NCBI RefSeq assembly: GCF_004795255.1
Contig: NZ_SSBQ01000002.1
Location: 3,874,001 to 3,938,000, forward strand
Length of the DNA: 64,000 nt
Direction of reading: 5' to 3'
Source: Streptomyces sp. RKND-216
Lineage (GTDB): Bacteria; Actinomycetota; Actinomycetes; Streptomycetales; Streptomycetaceae
Shown: in pieces, positions 36,510 to 44,609 of the stretch
How the letters are laid out: each line of letters starts with the position of its first letter
Position numbering within the stretch: position 1 is the stretch's first letter
The notes under the pieces: model-generated
Seen by the model: the letters and a program-made list of their open reading frames with translations, nothing else
The model's database searches: none
What the model was told of the DNA's origin: nothing
Program-made: the position numbers and the translations under genes

Positions 36510-38483
36510 TCATCGCGTCTCTCCGCTCTGTCCGGCGGGGCCGGACTCGGCCGGGGTTCCCGGCGCCTCCCTCGAGGCGGGGGCCGAGGGCTCGGCACCG
36601 GTCTCCGCGGCACGGGTCTCCGCAGGCCCGGTCTCCGCAGGTCCGGTCTTCGGTGGCGCGGTGTCGGCGGGGCCGTTGTCGACCGGTGCGGCGCCGGAAG
36701 GGCCGTCCGCGGCGAAGACCGCGCGGTAGACCGGGTCGTGCCACAGGTCTGCGTGGCGGCCGACCGCCCGGATGCTTCCGGCGTCGAGCCAGGCGACGGC
36801 GTCCGCACGGGCTGCGGAGGAGACGCGGTGGGCGACCAGCAGCCGTGTCCCGGGCCGGACTTCGTGCGCGAGGGCGCGGCCGACCTGCATCTCGGTGACG
36901 CTGTCCAGGCTGGACGTCGCGTCGTCCAGTACCAGTAGGCGGCCGGCGTGCGCGAACGCCCGCGCCAGGCCCAGGCGTTGCAGCTCGCCGCCGGACAGTG
37001 GCGCCGTCGCCACGGCCGTGTCGTACCCGTCGGGGAGGCGCCGCACGAAGCCGTCGGCGCCCGCCGCACGTGCCGCAGCCCTGACCTCGTCGCGAGGCGG
37101 CGGGTGGGGACCGAAGCCGACCGCGTCGCCGACCGTCGTCCCGAAGAGCGCAGGCCGCTCGAACGCGTACCCCACCTCCGCGCGCAGCTCCTCCGCGCCG
37201 AGGTCGCGCAGTGGCACGCCGTCCAGCAGCACTTCGCCGCGTTCCGGGTCCTCCAGCCGTCCGGCGACGGCCGCGAGCAGCGACTTGCCGGAGCCCGACC
37301 GGCCGACGACGGCCATGGTCGTCCCCCCGGGCACGACCAGGTCGACGCCGTCCAGGATCGTCCGGCCGTCCCGGGTCAGCGCCACGTCCCGCAGCTCCAG
37401 CCTCCCCGGCGCACGCCCCTGCTCCGGCCTCTCGCCGGGCGTCGGCGGCAGCCGCCGCCTCCCGTGCGGCACCCCCGGTACGGCCAGCACGTCGGTGAGG
37501 CGGGTCGCGGCGGCGCGGCCGCGCACCAGCGCGTCCAGACGTCCGGCGAACGCCCCGATGCCCGCGGCGAGTGCGCAGTACCGCGCGGCGGCGAGCAGGT
37601 CGCCGACGCTGACCGCGTCCGCCGCCAGCCGCAGCCCGCCGGTCGCGAGGACCGCCGTGGTGAGCAGCGGCGCGAGGATGCCGCTGCCGACCATGGCCCG
37701 CCCGTACACGTGCCACATCCGCCGCCCGTGGGCGCCGAGTTCGGCCAGGGGACGCAGCACCCGCGCCTGTTCACGGCCGACGGTGCCGGCGGCTGCGACG
37801 GTCGCGGCGCCGCCCAGCGTCTCGACCAGCGTCGCGGCGATCCGGCCCTGCGTCTCCTGGTAGCGCCCGACGCTCTCGGAGGAGCTGCGGGCGAAGGCGC
37901 GGAGCAGCAGCACGAGCAGCGGTACACCCGCGAGGAAGACGGCGGCCAGCCAGAGGTCGACGACGGCGAGGGCGATGAGTCCACCGACGGGCGTGACGAG
38001 GGTCGCCACTGCCGCAGCTCCGGCGGCCGGGGCGGTGCCCGCGTCGGTGGCGTTGGCGCCGAGGCGGGTGACCAGGTCGCCGGGGGTGAACCGGGCGGCG
38101 CCGCGCGGCCCGACGGCCAGCAGGTGGGTGAACGTGCGGCTTCGCAGCCACGCGGTGCCGCGTGCGCCGAGCACGCCGGTGAGCAGCGCTCCCGCCGCGG
38201 CGAGCAGCATCTCGGCGGCGATCAGGACCCCGCAGAGCGCGAGCAGGGTGACCGGCCGTTCTCCGGCGAGCAGCCGGTCCAGCGTGTGGCCGAGGACGGC
38301 CGGCAGCGTCAGGGCGACGGCGGACTCGGCGAGTTCGAGCGTGAGTAGGACGCCGGTGCCGGTCCTGCTCGCGGCGGCGGCCTGCCACAGCAGCCGGACG
38401 GGGCCGACGGCTCGCGGCCTGTCCTGCGCGTCCCGTCCGCGTGACAGGCGCGAAGGGACGGTCTCACGCGTCGGCGCGGCCAT
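36510..38483 (-). CDS. ramA: ABC transporter with fused permease-ATPase (RamA-like)
   Basis: 657 residues. Six-helix permease then ATPase: Walker A GRSGSGKSL, signature LSGGELQRLGLARA, Walker B LLVLDDATSSLD (Asp instead of the usual catalytic Glu) and H-loop VAHR. The Glu-to-Asp change suggests one degenerate ATP site in the RamA-RamB heterodimer. The last 70 residues are low complexity (repeated GPAET/TRAAET). It follows ramS after 159 bases. Confidence 0.92.
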   Translation of the reverse strand: MAAPTRETVPSRLSRGRDAQDRPRAVGPVRLLWQAAAASRTGTGVLLTLELAESAVALTLPAVLGHTLDRLLAGERPVTLLALCGVLIAAEMLLAAAGALLTGVLGARGTAWLRSRTFTHLLAVGPRGAARFTPGDLVTRLGANATDAGTAPAAGAAAVATLVTPVGGLIALAVVDLWLAAVFLAGVPLLVLLLRAFARSSSESVGRYQETQGRIAATLVETLGGAATVAAAGTVGREQARVLRPLAELGAHGRRMWHVYGRAMVGSGILAPLLTTAVLATGGLRLAADAVSVGDLLAAARYCALAAGIGAFAGRLDALVRGRAAATRLTDVLAVPGVPHGRRRLPPTPGERPEQGRAPGRLELRDVALTRDGRTILDGVDLVVPGGTTMAVVGRSGSGKSLLAAVAGRLEDPERGEVLLDGVPLRDLGAEELRAEVGYAFERPALFGTTVGDAVGFGPHPPPRDEVRAAARAAGADGFVRRLPDGYDTAVATAPLSGGELQRLGLARAFAHAGRLLVLDDATSSLDSVTEMQVGRALAHEVRPGTRLLVAHRVSSAARADAVAWLDAGSIRAVGRHADLWHDPVYRAVFAADGPSGAAPVDNGPADTAPPKTGPAETGPAETRAAETGAEPSAPASREAPGTPAESGPAGQSGETR

Positions 38484-38585
38484 GCGTGGTCCTCCGGTTC
38501 TGTTCCCGGTTTCGTTCCGTTTCCGTCGCCTGCTCCGGTCGGGGGGACGAGGCAGGCGGGGGAGTCTGCAGGGGCGAGCAGGCAG

Positions 38586-38627
38586 GGGCGTGCCCCCGCC
38601 CGGTGGGCACCGGACGGGGGCACGCCC
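38586..38627 (-). terminator. Hairpin between ramS and ramA (partial terminator?)
   Basis: GGGCGTGCCCCCG (38586-38598) and CGGGGGCACGCCC (38615-38627) form a 13-bp stem with a nested CCGGTG/CACCGG. It starts 16 bases downstream of the ramS stop on the minus strand. It could attenuate transcription so that precursor mRNA exceeds transporter mRNA. Confidence 0.65.
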
Positions 38628-38642
38628 TGAGCGGGCCGAGCC

Positions 38643-38777
38643 TCAGTTGCAGGTGGTCAGGCTCAGGCTGCTGTCACCGCAGAGCAGGAGGCTGGCGCGG
38701 CTGCCGCCACCGGTCTCGAGGTCGCCGATGGCCTCGTCCTTGGGCGTCTCCATGGTCTGCAGGTCGAGAAGGGACAT
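38643..38777 (-). CDS. ramS: SapB/AmfS-type class III lanthipeptide precursor
   Basis: 44 residues, too short for routine ORF calls. The leader is MSLLDLQTMETPKDEAIGDL; the core is ETGGGSRASLLLCGDSSLSLTTCN. It has two labionin/lanthionine motifs of the form SxxSxxxC: S-RA-S-LLL-C and S-SL-S-LTT-C. Compared with S. coelicolor SapB (TGSRASLLLC..., SLSITTCN), there are two extra Gly after TG and Ile is replaced by Leu. AAAGGA precedes the ATG. Mature SapB is a surfactant that lets aerial hyphae emerge. Confidence 0.95.
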   Translation of the reverse strand: MSLLDLQTMETPKDEAIGDLETGGGSRASLLLCGDSSLSLTTCN

Positions 38778-38826
38778 CTCGTTTCCTTTCTGAGCTGTTT
38801 CAGGGACGGTATTTCTCCACGGCCCC

Positions 38827-41514
38827 TCACGGGACCGGGTTCTGAGGCCGCCGCTTCAGCGGCGGGAGGAACGGGAGGCTCGCGGTCGTGCGACCGTGCC
38901 CCTCCTCGTCCCGGTGGGGGGCGCCGTACGCGCTGCTCAGCGCCAGCAGGCAGCCGGCGGTGCCGGTGCTCAGGTCCATCGAGAGGCGCATCATCTGCTC
39001 GCCGGGGAAGGCGAGTTCGTCCCGGTAGGGCATGGCGGTCCAGGACAGCGCGTCGATCTGCCGCCGCAGGTCCGCCGCGTCGGTGCCGGGCCCGTCGGCG
39101 GTGGTCCGCGCCAGGTACAGCACCATGCCCGCGGCCCCCCGGAACAGGCCGGGCTGCGCGTAGAACTTCGCCTGCGCCGCGCGGACGATCTCCCGCCGTG
39201 CGTCGGCGAAGCGTGCGTCGTCGCGGTGCGCCAGGTAGTCGTCCAGCACCATGCCGATGCCCACGCTGCCGGCGCCGAGGTACGGCATGGTGCGCCAGCC
39301 CTCGTTGACGGCGAGCGCCCCGCTGACGCTGCGCACGCACTGGTCCAGGTCGGCCCGCAGCGCGTCAGCGGCGAGGTCGAGCAGCGCGGGGTCGCCGGTC
39401 CGTTCGTAGCGGCGCACGAAGAACAGCGCCTCTCCGGTGCGGCCGCGCAGCAGCCCGGCGCGCGGGGTGCCGTCGCCGCGTGACGCACCCGGTGTGGCCG
39501 TGCGTCCGGCGGCGCGGTCGGCGAGCAGGGCGGTGCAGCGTGCGGCCGCGTCCGTGAGTCCGGCGTCGCCGGTGCCGGCGGCGAGGGAGTCGAGGGCGAG
39601 TCCGACGCCGGCCAGCCCGCTGTGCAGGTCGGAGCCCAGCACCCGCCAGTCGTGCCCGGCGGCGACGGCTGCCAGGTCGAGGGCCTCGTCGGTGTGGCCC
39701 AGGCGGTGCAGGACCCAGCCGATGCCGGTGAGGCCGTCGTAGAAGCCGAGCGGGGTGCCGGAGGCGGGCTCCTTCATCCGGCGCAGCAGCCATTCCTCCG
39801 CGTCGGGCGCGCGGTCGGCGCCGGTCTCGGCGAGCGCGTGCAGGACGCCCGCCGTGCCGTAGCCGAAGGTGGCGCCGCCGGAAGGGGTGGCGAACTGGGC
39901 GATGTCGCCCGGGAAGTAGCGGTCCTCACGGTCCGGTGTGGCCGAGGCGAGCAGGGCGCGGATCATCGAGTCGCGGCTGCGCGGCCAGTCCGCCGGCTGC
40001 ACCGGCAGATACGTCCCGGAGCTTCCGCTGCCCGTTCCGCTTCCGCTTCTTCTTCCGCTTCCGCCTGAGCCGGTGTCCGCGGCCGGTTCCGTACCCCGGG
40101 TGATCTCCGCGACGGCCTCGTCGAGGAACGCGCGCGGCACCGGGAAGTGGTCGGCGGCGATCTGCGCGAGATGCGCCGCCTTGCCCCGATCGAGCGCCAA
40201 CAAGCTGGTCAGCGGCAGGAACAGGGCCAGTCTGAGGCAGGCCAGTGCGTACCGGTCGACCGCGAACCCCCGCCGGTCGGCCGGTGCCACGAACCCGGGG
40301 TTCGCGATGACCTGGCGGCGTCCGTCCGCGCCGGAGGTGGCGGCCTCGAAGTCCAGCAGCGCCACCGACGACTCGTCCTCGGACACCATGATGTTGAACA
40401 GATGCAGGTCGTTGAAGACCACGCCCCGCGCGTGCACCGCGTCGACGGCCTGCTCCACCAGCCCGTAGATGCGCAGCGCCCAGTCGGTGTACTCCGCGAG
40501 CGTCTCGGCGCTCGGGTCCGGCTCGATCAGCGGATGGCGGCGGGCGAAGAAGGTGTTCAGCGGCTTGCCCGGCAGGTACTCCAGCACCAGGAAGTGGTGG
40601 TCTCCGACCGTGAAGTGGTCGCGCACCTCCGGGGTCTGCGGCACACCGGACAGGCGTACCAGCGCGTCACGTTCGCGTTCCAGCCGCTGCACGGCGTCCG
40701 CGCCGTCCGCGGCCAGCCCGGCGTGCGGGCGTGCCTCTTTGAGCACGACCTCCTCGTCGGTGCGGGTGTCGCGCCCGGCGTACACCCCGCCGCCGTTGGA
40801 GAAGTGCAGCGCCCGCTCGACCCGGTACGGCACGCCCTCGAACGTCGCGGCGGACCGTGCGTCCAGGTGCGGCCGCAGGAAGTCCGGCAGGTCCAGCCAC
40901 TCGGGCAGGTGGAAGGCCGGCCCGCGCCGGTCCGGGACCAGCCGCCCGCCGGGTTCCTCGATCGCCGGGCAGAGGTTCCCGTCGTCGTCGTAGGCGTTCC
41001 GCTCGGTGAAGCCGCCGTACCGCAGGTGCACCGGCCCGGCACCCCAGCGCAGGTCGCTGAGGATGTACGGCCCGGGTTCGCCGTCCAGCAGTGCGGCCAG
41101 GTCGCCGGCGATCCGCTCGCAGTCGGCGTCGTCCAGCGGGTAGACCGTCATGAACTTGCCGCTCGCGCCCCGGTCGGCGTACTTGGCGTTCCGGTTGTGC
41201 AGCAGGTAGCGGCTGGGCACGAACTTGAACGCCGTCGACCGCGCCACGCAGTAGTCCCACACCCGCTCCAGGACGCTTTCCGCGTTGTCCAGGCAGGCGG
41301 AGACGTGGATCTTCCAGCCCTGCGCCGGCAGCGTCGTCTCCAGCGGACGGTAGGCGAGCCAGTCGCCGGACCGGTGCCGCTGCCAGCCCTCGGGAGCGGG
41401 ACGGTGCGCCGCCGCGTACAGCTCACCGGCGGCCGCACGGCCGGCGGTGACACGGTGCGGTGCGTCGTAGAACCGTCGGTCTGCGTCGCAGAAGACGGCG
41501 TAGCCCTTGCTCAT
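38827..41514 (-). CDS. ramC: Class III lanthionine synthetase LanKC (RamC)
   Basis: 895 residues. N-terminal lyase-like region (about 1-200), Ser/Thr kinase-like domain (about 230-480) with VFNDLHLFNIMV as catalytic loop and LLDFEAA replacing DFG, a Gly/Ser linker, then a LanC-like cyclase domain (about 540-870; GLAGVGLALDSLA, LRGRTGEALFFV) lacking the zinc Cys-Cys-His set, as expected for class III. It phosphorylates and eliminates Ser in RamS, then cyclises onto Cys. It is the first gene of the operon; the ramS start lies 49 bases downstream. Confidence 0.95.
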   Translation of the reverse strand: MSKGYAVFCDADRRFYDAPHRVTAGRAAAGELYAAAHRPAPEGWQRHRSGDWLAYRPLETTLPAQGWKIHVSACLDNAESVLERVWDYCVARSTAFKFVPSRYLLHNRNAKYADRGASGKFMTVYPLDDADCERIAGDLAALLDGEPGPYILSDLRWGAGPVHLRYGGFTERNAYDDDGNLCPAIEEPGGRLVPDRRGPAFHLPEWLDLPDFLRPHLDARSAATFEGVPYRVERALHFSNGGGVYAGRDTRTDEEVVLKEARPHAGLAADGADAVQRLERERDALVRLSGVPQTPEVRDHFTVGDHHFLVLEYLPGKPLNTFFARRHPLIEPDPSAETLAEYTDWALRIYGLVEQAVDAVHARGVVFNDLHLFNIMVSEDESSVALLDFEAATSGADGRRQVIANPGFVAPADRRGFAVDRYALACLRLALFLPLTSLLALDRGKAAHLAQIAADHFPVPRAFLDEAVAEITRGTEPAADTGSGGSGRRSGSGTGSGSSGTYLPVQPADWPRSRDSMIRALLASATPDREDRYFPGDIAQFATPSGGATFGYGTAGVLHALAETGADRAPDAEEWLLRRMKEPASGTPLGFYDGLTGIGWVLHRLGHTDEALDLAAVAAGHDWRVLGSDLHSGLAGVGLALDSLAAGTGDAGLTDAAARCTALLADRAAGRTATPGASRGDGTPRAGLLRGRTGEALFFVRRYERTGDPALLDLAADALRADLDQCVRSVSGALAVNEGWRTMPYLGAGSVGIGMVLDDYLAHRDDARFADARREIVRAAQAKFYAQPGLFRGAAGMVLYLARTTADGPGTDAADLRRQIDALSWTAMPYRDELAFPGEQMMRLSMDLSTGTAGCLLALSSAYGAPHRDEEGHGRTTASLPFLPPLKRRPQNPVP

Positions 41515-41594
41515 CCCACCTCCCGTTGCGTTCGGGTGACGGGATGGAGACTGTCAGCGAGGGAAGGGCACGGAACAGTCGCAGGCGTCACGAC

Positions 41595-41637
41595 TCACCC
41601 GTGCAGAATGCACATGTTCCGACGCGGAGAGTCACCG
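41595..41637. promoter_or_regulatory. ramC upstream region with palindrome and TCACC repeats
   Basis: GTGCA-GAA-TGCAC (41601-41613) is a perfect 5-3-5 palindrome. TCACCC (41595-41600) and TCACCG (41632-41637) flank it, and CGGGTGACGGG (41533-41543) carries the complement. RamR is known to bind several sites upstream of ramC; these are candidates only. Confidence 0.35.
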
Positions 41638-41690
41638 AACGCGCGACCGTGGAGCGTCAGAAGGGCTGGTCGGCGGCGTACGTCGGAGGA

Positions 41691-41924
41691 TCAGCGCCGG
41701 TGGCGGCGCGGGGTGTAGCCGAAGCCGGTGTCGTGCTCCCACAGGTGCGCGCACGTGGGGCACTGGAGCTGCAGGCGCCGGCCCCGGTGCGCGAGCAGGT
41801 AGCGCCAGTGCTCGGTGCACGCGCGCGGCCCGGCGCAGTGCACGCAGCCGCGGTTGTCCGCACACCGCGGGCAGTCCACCCACGCGCGGCGGGACCTGTC
41901 GGCGTGCGGGTCAATCGGCAGCAC
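41691..41924 (-). CDS. Small zinc-ribbon-like protein
   Basis: 77 residues from GTG 41924 (VLPIDPHADRSRRAWVDC). Six Cys occur as CPRC, CVHC, a single C and CPTC; with nearby His they could hold one or two structural zincs. No known domain recognised beyond this pattern, which is common in Streptomyces small proteins. Its start overlaps the previous gene by 14 bases, so the two are probably translationally coupled. Confidence 0.7.
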   Translation of the reverse strand: MLPIDPHADRSRRAWVDCPRCADNRGCVHCAGPRACTEHWRYLLAHRGRRLQLQCPTCAHLWEHDTGFGYTPRRHRR

Positions 41925-42186
41925 GGCCCGGCTCCCGCGACGGCAGCACACCGGACGCCAGCAGCATGTCGTACGTGCGCTGCTGGTCCTCGTCCAGGCC
42001 GGAGTAGAGGGCCGCGTACGCCTCTTCCTCGCCGCGCAGCGCCTCCACCGGGTCCCAGGTGTCACCGAGCGCCGCCATCACCTCGGCCCGGCGCTGCGCC
42101 TCGTGCGCGGTCAGGTCCAGCGCGAATATGTGGTGGTCGGCGTTCTCGGCCTTCTCGGCCTTCCGCGGGCCGTGGTCCTGGCTCAT
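41911..42186 (-). CDS. Small conserved protein (DUF6400-like)
   Basis: 91 residues from ATG 42186 (MSQDHGPRKAEK). The conserved-looking part is HIFALDLTAHEAQRRAEVMAALGDTWDPVEALRGEEEAYAALYSGLDEDQQRTYDMLL. Acidic, helical and cytosolic. The DUF assignment is from memory of the family pattern. It forms a two-gene unit with the zinc-ribbon protein. Function unknown. Confidence 0.7.
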   Translation of the reverse strand: MSQDHGPRKAEKAENADHHIFALDLTAHEAQRRAEVMAALGDTWDPVEALRGEEEAYAALYSGLDEDQQRTYDMLLASGVLPSREPGRAAD

Positions 42187-42273
42187 GGCGTGCTCCGGGG
42201 GTGGTTCGTGCCCACCGTGCATATCAGACGACCGCCCCGTCCCGGTATGTCCTGGCCCACACCCGTAGCGGGC

Positions 42274-42708
42274 TCAGAGGTCGTCGGGCAGTACGCGGAA
42301 GCAGCCGTGCTCGGTAAGCGGCAGAACGGCGCGGAAGTCCCGGCGATCCAGCGTGAGGATCGTGTCGGTCTCGTATTCCTCGGCCAGGGCGACGTTCACC
42401 GCATCGGCCAGGTCGAGTTTCAGAGACTCGTACGTCGCCCGGACGCGATGTGCCCGTACCAGGTGGCTGGTCTCCACGTGAGCGATCGCGAAGTCTCCCC
42501 GCTCCGCCGCGCCCGTGATGTCCTCGATCATCTCCCGGGCATGCCGTGTTCCCAGTACGCGACGCCCGACGTGGTCGAGTTCCGCGAGCACCAGCGGTGA
42601 GAATACGACGAGTCCGGCTTGCTCGAGGACGGAGAACGCCTGATCGCTGAGAGGGTGAGCGGTGTCGAACGCTGCCAGCGTGGCGGATGTGTCGGCGATG
42701 ACGATCAC
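42274..42708 (-). CDS. vapC: VapC-type PIN-domain toxin
   Basis: 144 residues, GTG start. The PIN acidic residues are visible: IADTSATLAAF (Asp6), LAELDHVG (Glu), LADAVNVAL (Asp) and TLDRRDF (Asp). VapC toxins are Mg-dependent RNases that cleave tRNA or rRNA. The start overlaps the antitoxin stop (GTGA, 4 bases), the normal coupled arrangement. Confidence 0.9.
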   Translation of the reverse strand: MIVIADTSATLAAFDTAHPLSDQAFSVLEQAGLVVFSPLVLAELDHVGRRVLGTRHAREMIEDITGAAERGDFAIAHVETSHLVRAHRVRATYESLKLDLADAVNVALAEEYETDTILTLDRRDFRAVLPLTEHGCFRVLPDDL

Positions 42709-42944
42709 GTGTCCTCGCCCATGGACTCCCTGACGATCTCGTCCGTGCGGTCTGCCAGTGTCGGGTCTCCGCTGTGGAAGCGTCGCAGTCCCAGGGGGCG
42801 CTCTCGGCGCCGGACCCGGAGTGCCGCCAGGTGGAGGGCTTCCCGGATGATCTCCGCCTCGCTCCTGCCTTCCCGGGCCGCAGCGGCCTTGATAGCTGCC
42901 AGATCGTCCGCTTCGGCGTAGACCATGGTTCGTTTGAGAGTCAT
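42705..42944 (-). CDS. vapB: VapB-type ribbon-helix-helix antitoxin
   Basis: 79 residues from ATG 42944 (MTLKRTMVYAEADDL); an alternative ATG two codons earlier lies inside the operator. The N-terminal RHH pattern (TMVYAEADDLAAIKAAAAREGRSEAEIIREALHLA) binds DNA, and the acidic C-terminus should wrap VapC. The 8-bp palindrome immediately upstream is the likely autoregulatory site. Confidence 0.88.
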   Translation of the reverse strand: MTLKRTMVYAEADDLAAIKAAAAREGRSEAEIIREALHLAALRVRRRERPLGLRRFHSGDPTLADRTDEIVRESMGEDT

Positions 42945-42945
42945 G

Positions 42946-42971
42946 CACATATGCTACCCCTGACATATGTG
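42946..42971. promoter_or_regulatory. VapB operator palindrome
   Basis: CACATATG (42946-42953) and CATATGTG (42964-42971) are perfect inverted repeats separated by ten bases. The proximal arm lies two bases from the vapB ATG, so a bound VapBC complex would block both initiation and the promoter. AT-rich in a GC-rich context. Confidence 0.75.
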
Positions 42972-42977
42972 AGCGCG

Positions 42978-43403
42978 TCATGCGTTCAGGTCGAACCAGA
43001 CGACCTTGGAGGAGGGGCCGGTGCGTTCCGCGTCCCAGGCGTCGGTCAGCAGGTCGAGCAGTTCCAGGCCGCGCCCGTCCTCGTCCAGTGCGCCCGCCTC
43101 CCGCCGTGTCGGCAGCGCCGGGTCCGCGTCGTGCACCTCCACCCGCACGCCGCCCGCGCGCCGTCGCAGCATGATGGTGCAGACCGTGTCCGGCACGTGC
43201 TTCACCACGTTCGCCAGCAGCTCGGTCACCCCCAGCTCGGCGACCTCGGCCGCCGGCGCCATCCCCCACGCTGTGAGGTAGGCGCGCACGATGCGCCGCA
43301 CGTGCCGCGCGCTGTGAGCGCCGGGCGTCAGCCGCATCCGGTAGTAGTGCGACGGCTCCAGCAGGTGCGGCCGGTGATCCAGCACGTGGATTTCGGTGTT
43401 CAT
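42978..43403 (-). CDS. HATPase_c anti-sigma-like ATP-binding protein (copy 2)
   Basis: 141 residues from ATG 43403 (MNTEIHVLDHRP). N-box ELGVTELLANVVKH, G1 EVHDADPALP and G2 DGRGLELLDLLTDAW are intact. It is divergent from the Scr1-like HTH gene and DUF397 gene, the classic Streptomyces trio in which the ATPase, HTH protein and DUF397 protein interact. It is a clear paralogue of the protein at 31300-31746. Confidence 0.9.
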   Translation of the reverse strand: MNTEIHVLDHRPHLLEPSHYYRMRLTPGAHSARHVRRIVRAYLTAWGMAPAAEVAELGVTELLANVVKHVPDTVCTIMLRRRAGGVRVEVHDADPALPTRREAGALDEDGRGLELLDLLTDAWDAERTGPSSKVVWFDLNA

Positions 43404-43485
43404 GAGGTCAGCCTGCACGCCGGGAACTACCCTCGGCTATGGACCGTGACCCAACGTGCAAGCAGTCGGATGGAGGCGTAGCCGC

Positions 43486-44310
43486 GTGGTGGCTCCCCGC
43501 GAACTCGACCCCTCGGCCTCGGCCCTGGACTACTTCGGCAGCGAACTGCGCCGCCTCCGCCTCCAGGCCGGTCTGAGCCAGGAGCGCCTGGGCGAGATCG
43601 TCAACTACACCGGAGCGCTCGTCGGCCTGGTCGAGATGGCGAAGCGCCCGCCCAGCCGCGACTTCGCCGACCGCTGCGACGGCGCCCTCGGCGGCGCCGG
43701 CGTGCTGACGCGGCTGTGGCCGCTCGTCATCCGCAGCGGACTGCCGAGCTGGTTCCAGGACTACGCCGAACTGGAGGCCCGCGCGGTCGACATCCGCACC
43801 TACCAGGCCCAGGTCGTGCACGGCCTGCTCCAGACCGAGGAGTACGCCCGCGCCGTGCTGCGGCCCGCCCGCCCGGGGGACCTGGACGGCCTGACCGAAG
43901 CCCGCATGAAGCGGCAGGAGATCCTGCGCGGCGCCAACCCGCCCCGCCTGTGGATGGTCCTCGACGAAGCCGCGCTCCGCCGCCCCGTCGGCGGCCCGCA
44001 GGTCATGCGGACCCAACTCCGCCGTCTGTTGGACCACCGCGAGTCACCCCGCGTCGTCGTCCAGGTCCTGCCGTACAGCGCGGGCGCGCACGCAAGCTTG
44101 AACGGGTCGCTTACCCTTCTCGACTTCGAGGAGGGGCCGGAGTTGGCCTACAACGAGGGGCACAGTGGTGGTCGATATTTGACTGAACCGAGCACAGTCG
44201 AACACTGTGGGCTGAAATACGATCTCCTTCGGGCCGCCGCGCTGTCTCCCGACGACTCGGCGGACTTCATCGTCCAGGTCCTGGAGGAGCTTTATGGGCA
44301 ACGCGGCTGA
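43486..44310 (+). CDS. Scr1-family HTH regulator with DUF5753
   Basis: 274 residues from GTG 43486, with TGGAGG 10 bases upstream. The XRE-type HTH is LRRLRLQAGLSQERLGEIVNYTGALVGLVE, followed by the DUF5753 domain (WFQDYAELEARAVDIRTYQAQVVHGLLQTEEYARAV). Members regulate development or act as antitoxin-like partners of DUF397 proteins. It overlaps the DUF397 gene by 17 bases. Confidence 0.9.
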   Translation: MVAPRELDPSASALDYFGSELRRLRLQAGLSQERLGEIVNYTGALVGLVEMAKRPPSRDFADRCDGALGGAGVLTRLWPLVIRSGLPSWFQDYAELEARAVDIRTYQAQVVHGLLQTEEYARAVLRPARPGDLDGLTEARMKRQEILRGANPPRLWMVLDEAALRRPVGGPQVMRTQLRRLLDHRESPRVVVQVLPYSAGAHASLNGSLTLLDFEEGPELAYNEGHSGGRYLTEPSTVEHCGLKYDLLRAAALSPDDSADFIVQVLEELYGQRG

Positions 44311-44563
44311 GGCGCCACTGGCCTACTGGCGCAAGTCGAGTTACAGCGGAAGCGACGGCGGCGAGTGCGTGGAGGTGGCCGCGCAGTGGCGGAAGTCGTC
44401 CTACAGCGGTAGCCAGGGCGGTGATTGTGTGGAGGTCGCCCAGTTCGTCGGCGAGGTCTCGGTGCGTGACTCGAAGAACCCGAGCGGGCCCGTGCTCGCG
44501 TTCCCGGCCACCGCCTTCGAGGCGTTCACCTCCGCCGCCCGTGAGGGTGCGTTCGACGCCTGA
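44294..44563 (+). CDS. DUF397 protein with an internal tandem duplication
   Basis: 89 residues. The DUF397 core normally occurs once: W-KSSYS-...-C-EVA-... then VRDSKNPSGPVLAF. Here the first half is duplicated with a 20-residue (60-bp) period: WRKSSYSGSDGGECVEVA then WRKSSYSGSQGGDCVEVA. These small proteins bind the partner HTH protein. The hairpin at 44584-44609 ends the operon. Confidence 0.9.
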   Translation: MGNAAEAPLAYWRKSSYSGSDGGECVEVAAQWRKSSYSGSQGGDCVEVAQFVGEVSVRDSKNPSGPVLAFPATAFEAFTSAAREGAFDA

Positions 44564-44583
44564 GGAGACGACTCACCGCACCG

Positions 44584-44609
44584 AGCCCGGCGGCTTACGC
44601 TGCCGGGCT
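44584..44609 (+). terminator. Terminator of the HTH-DUF397 operon
   Basis: AGCCCGGC (44584-44591) and GCCGGGCT (44602-44609), followed by TTTCG, 21 bases after the DUF397 stop. Confidence 0.75.

Noticed and set aside
34835..36898. 687-codon plus-strand frame
   Set aside because: Antisense shadow of ramB/ramA; no domain logic.
34295..37069. 924-codon version of RamB
   Set aside because: Extra N-terminus reads through ramA in another frame; the real start at 36217 has a ribosome binding site and begins the permease.
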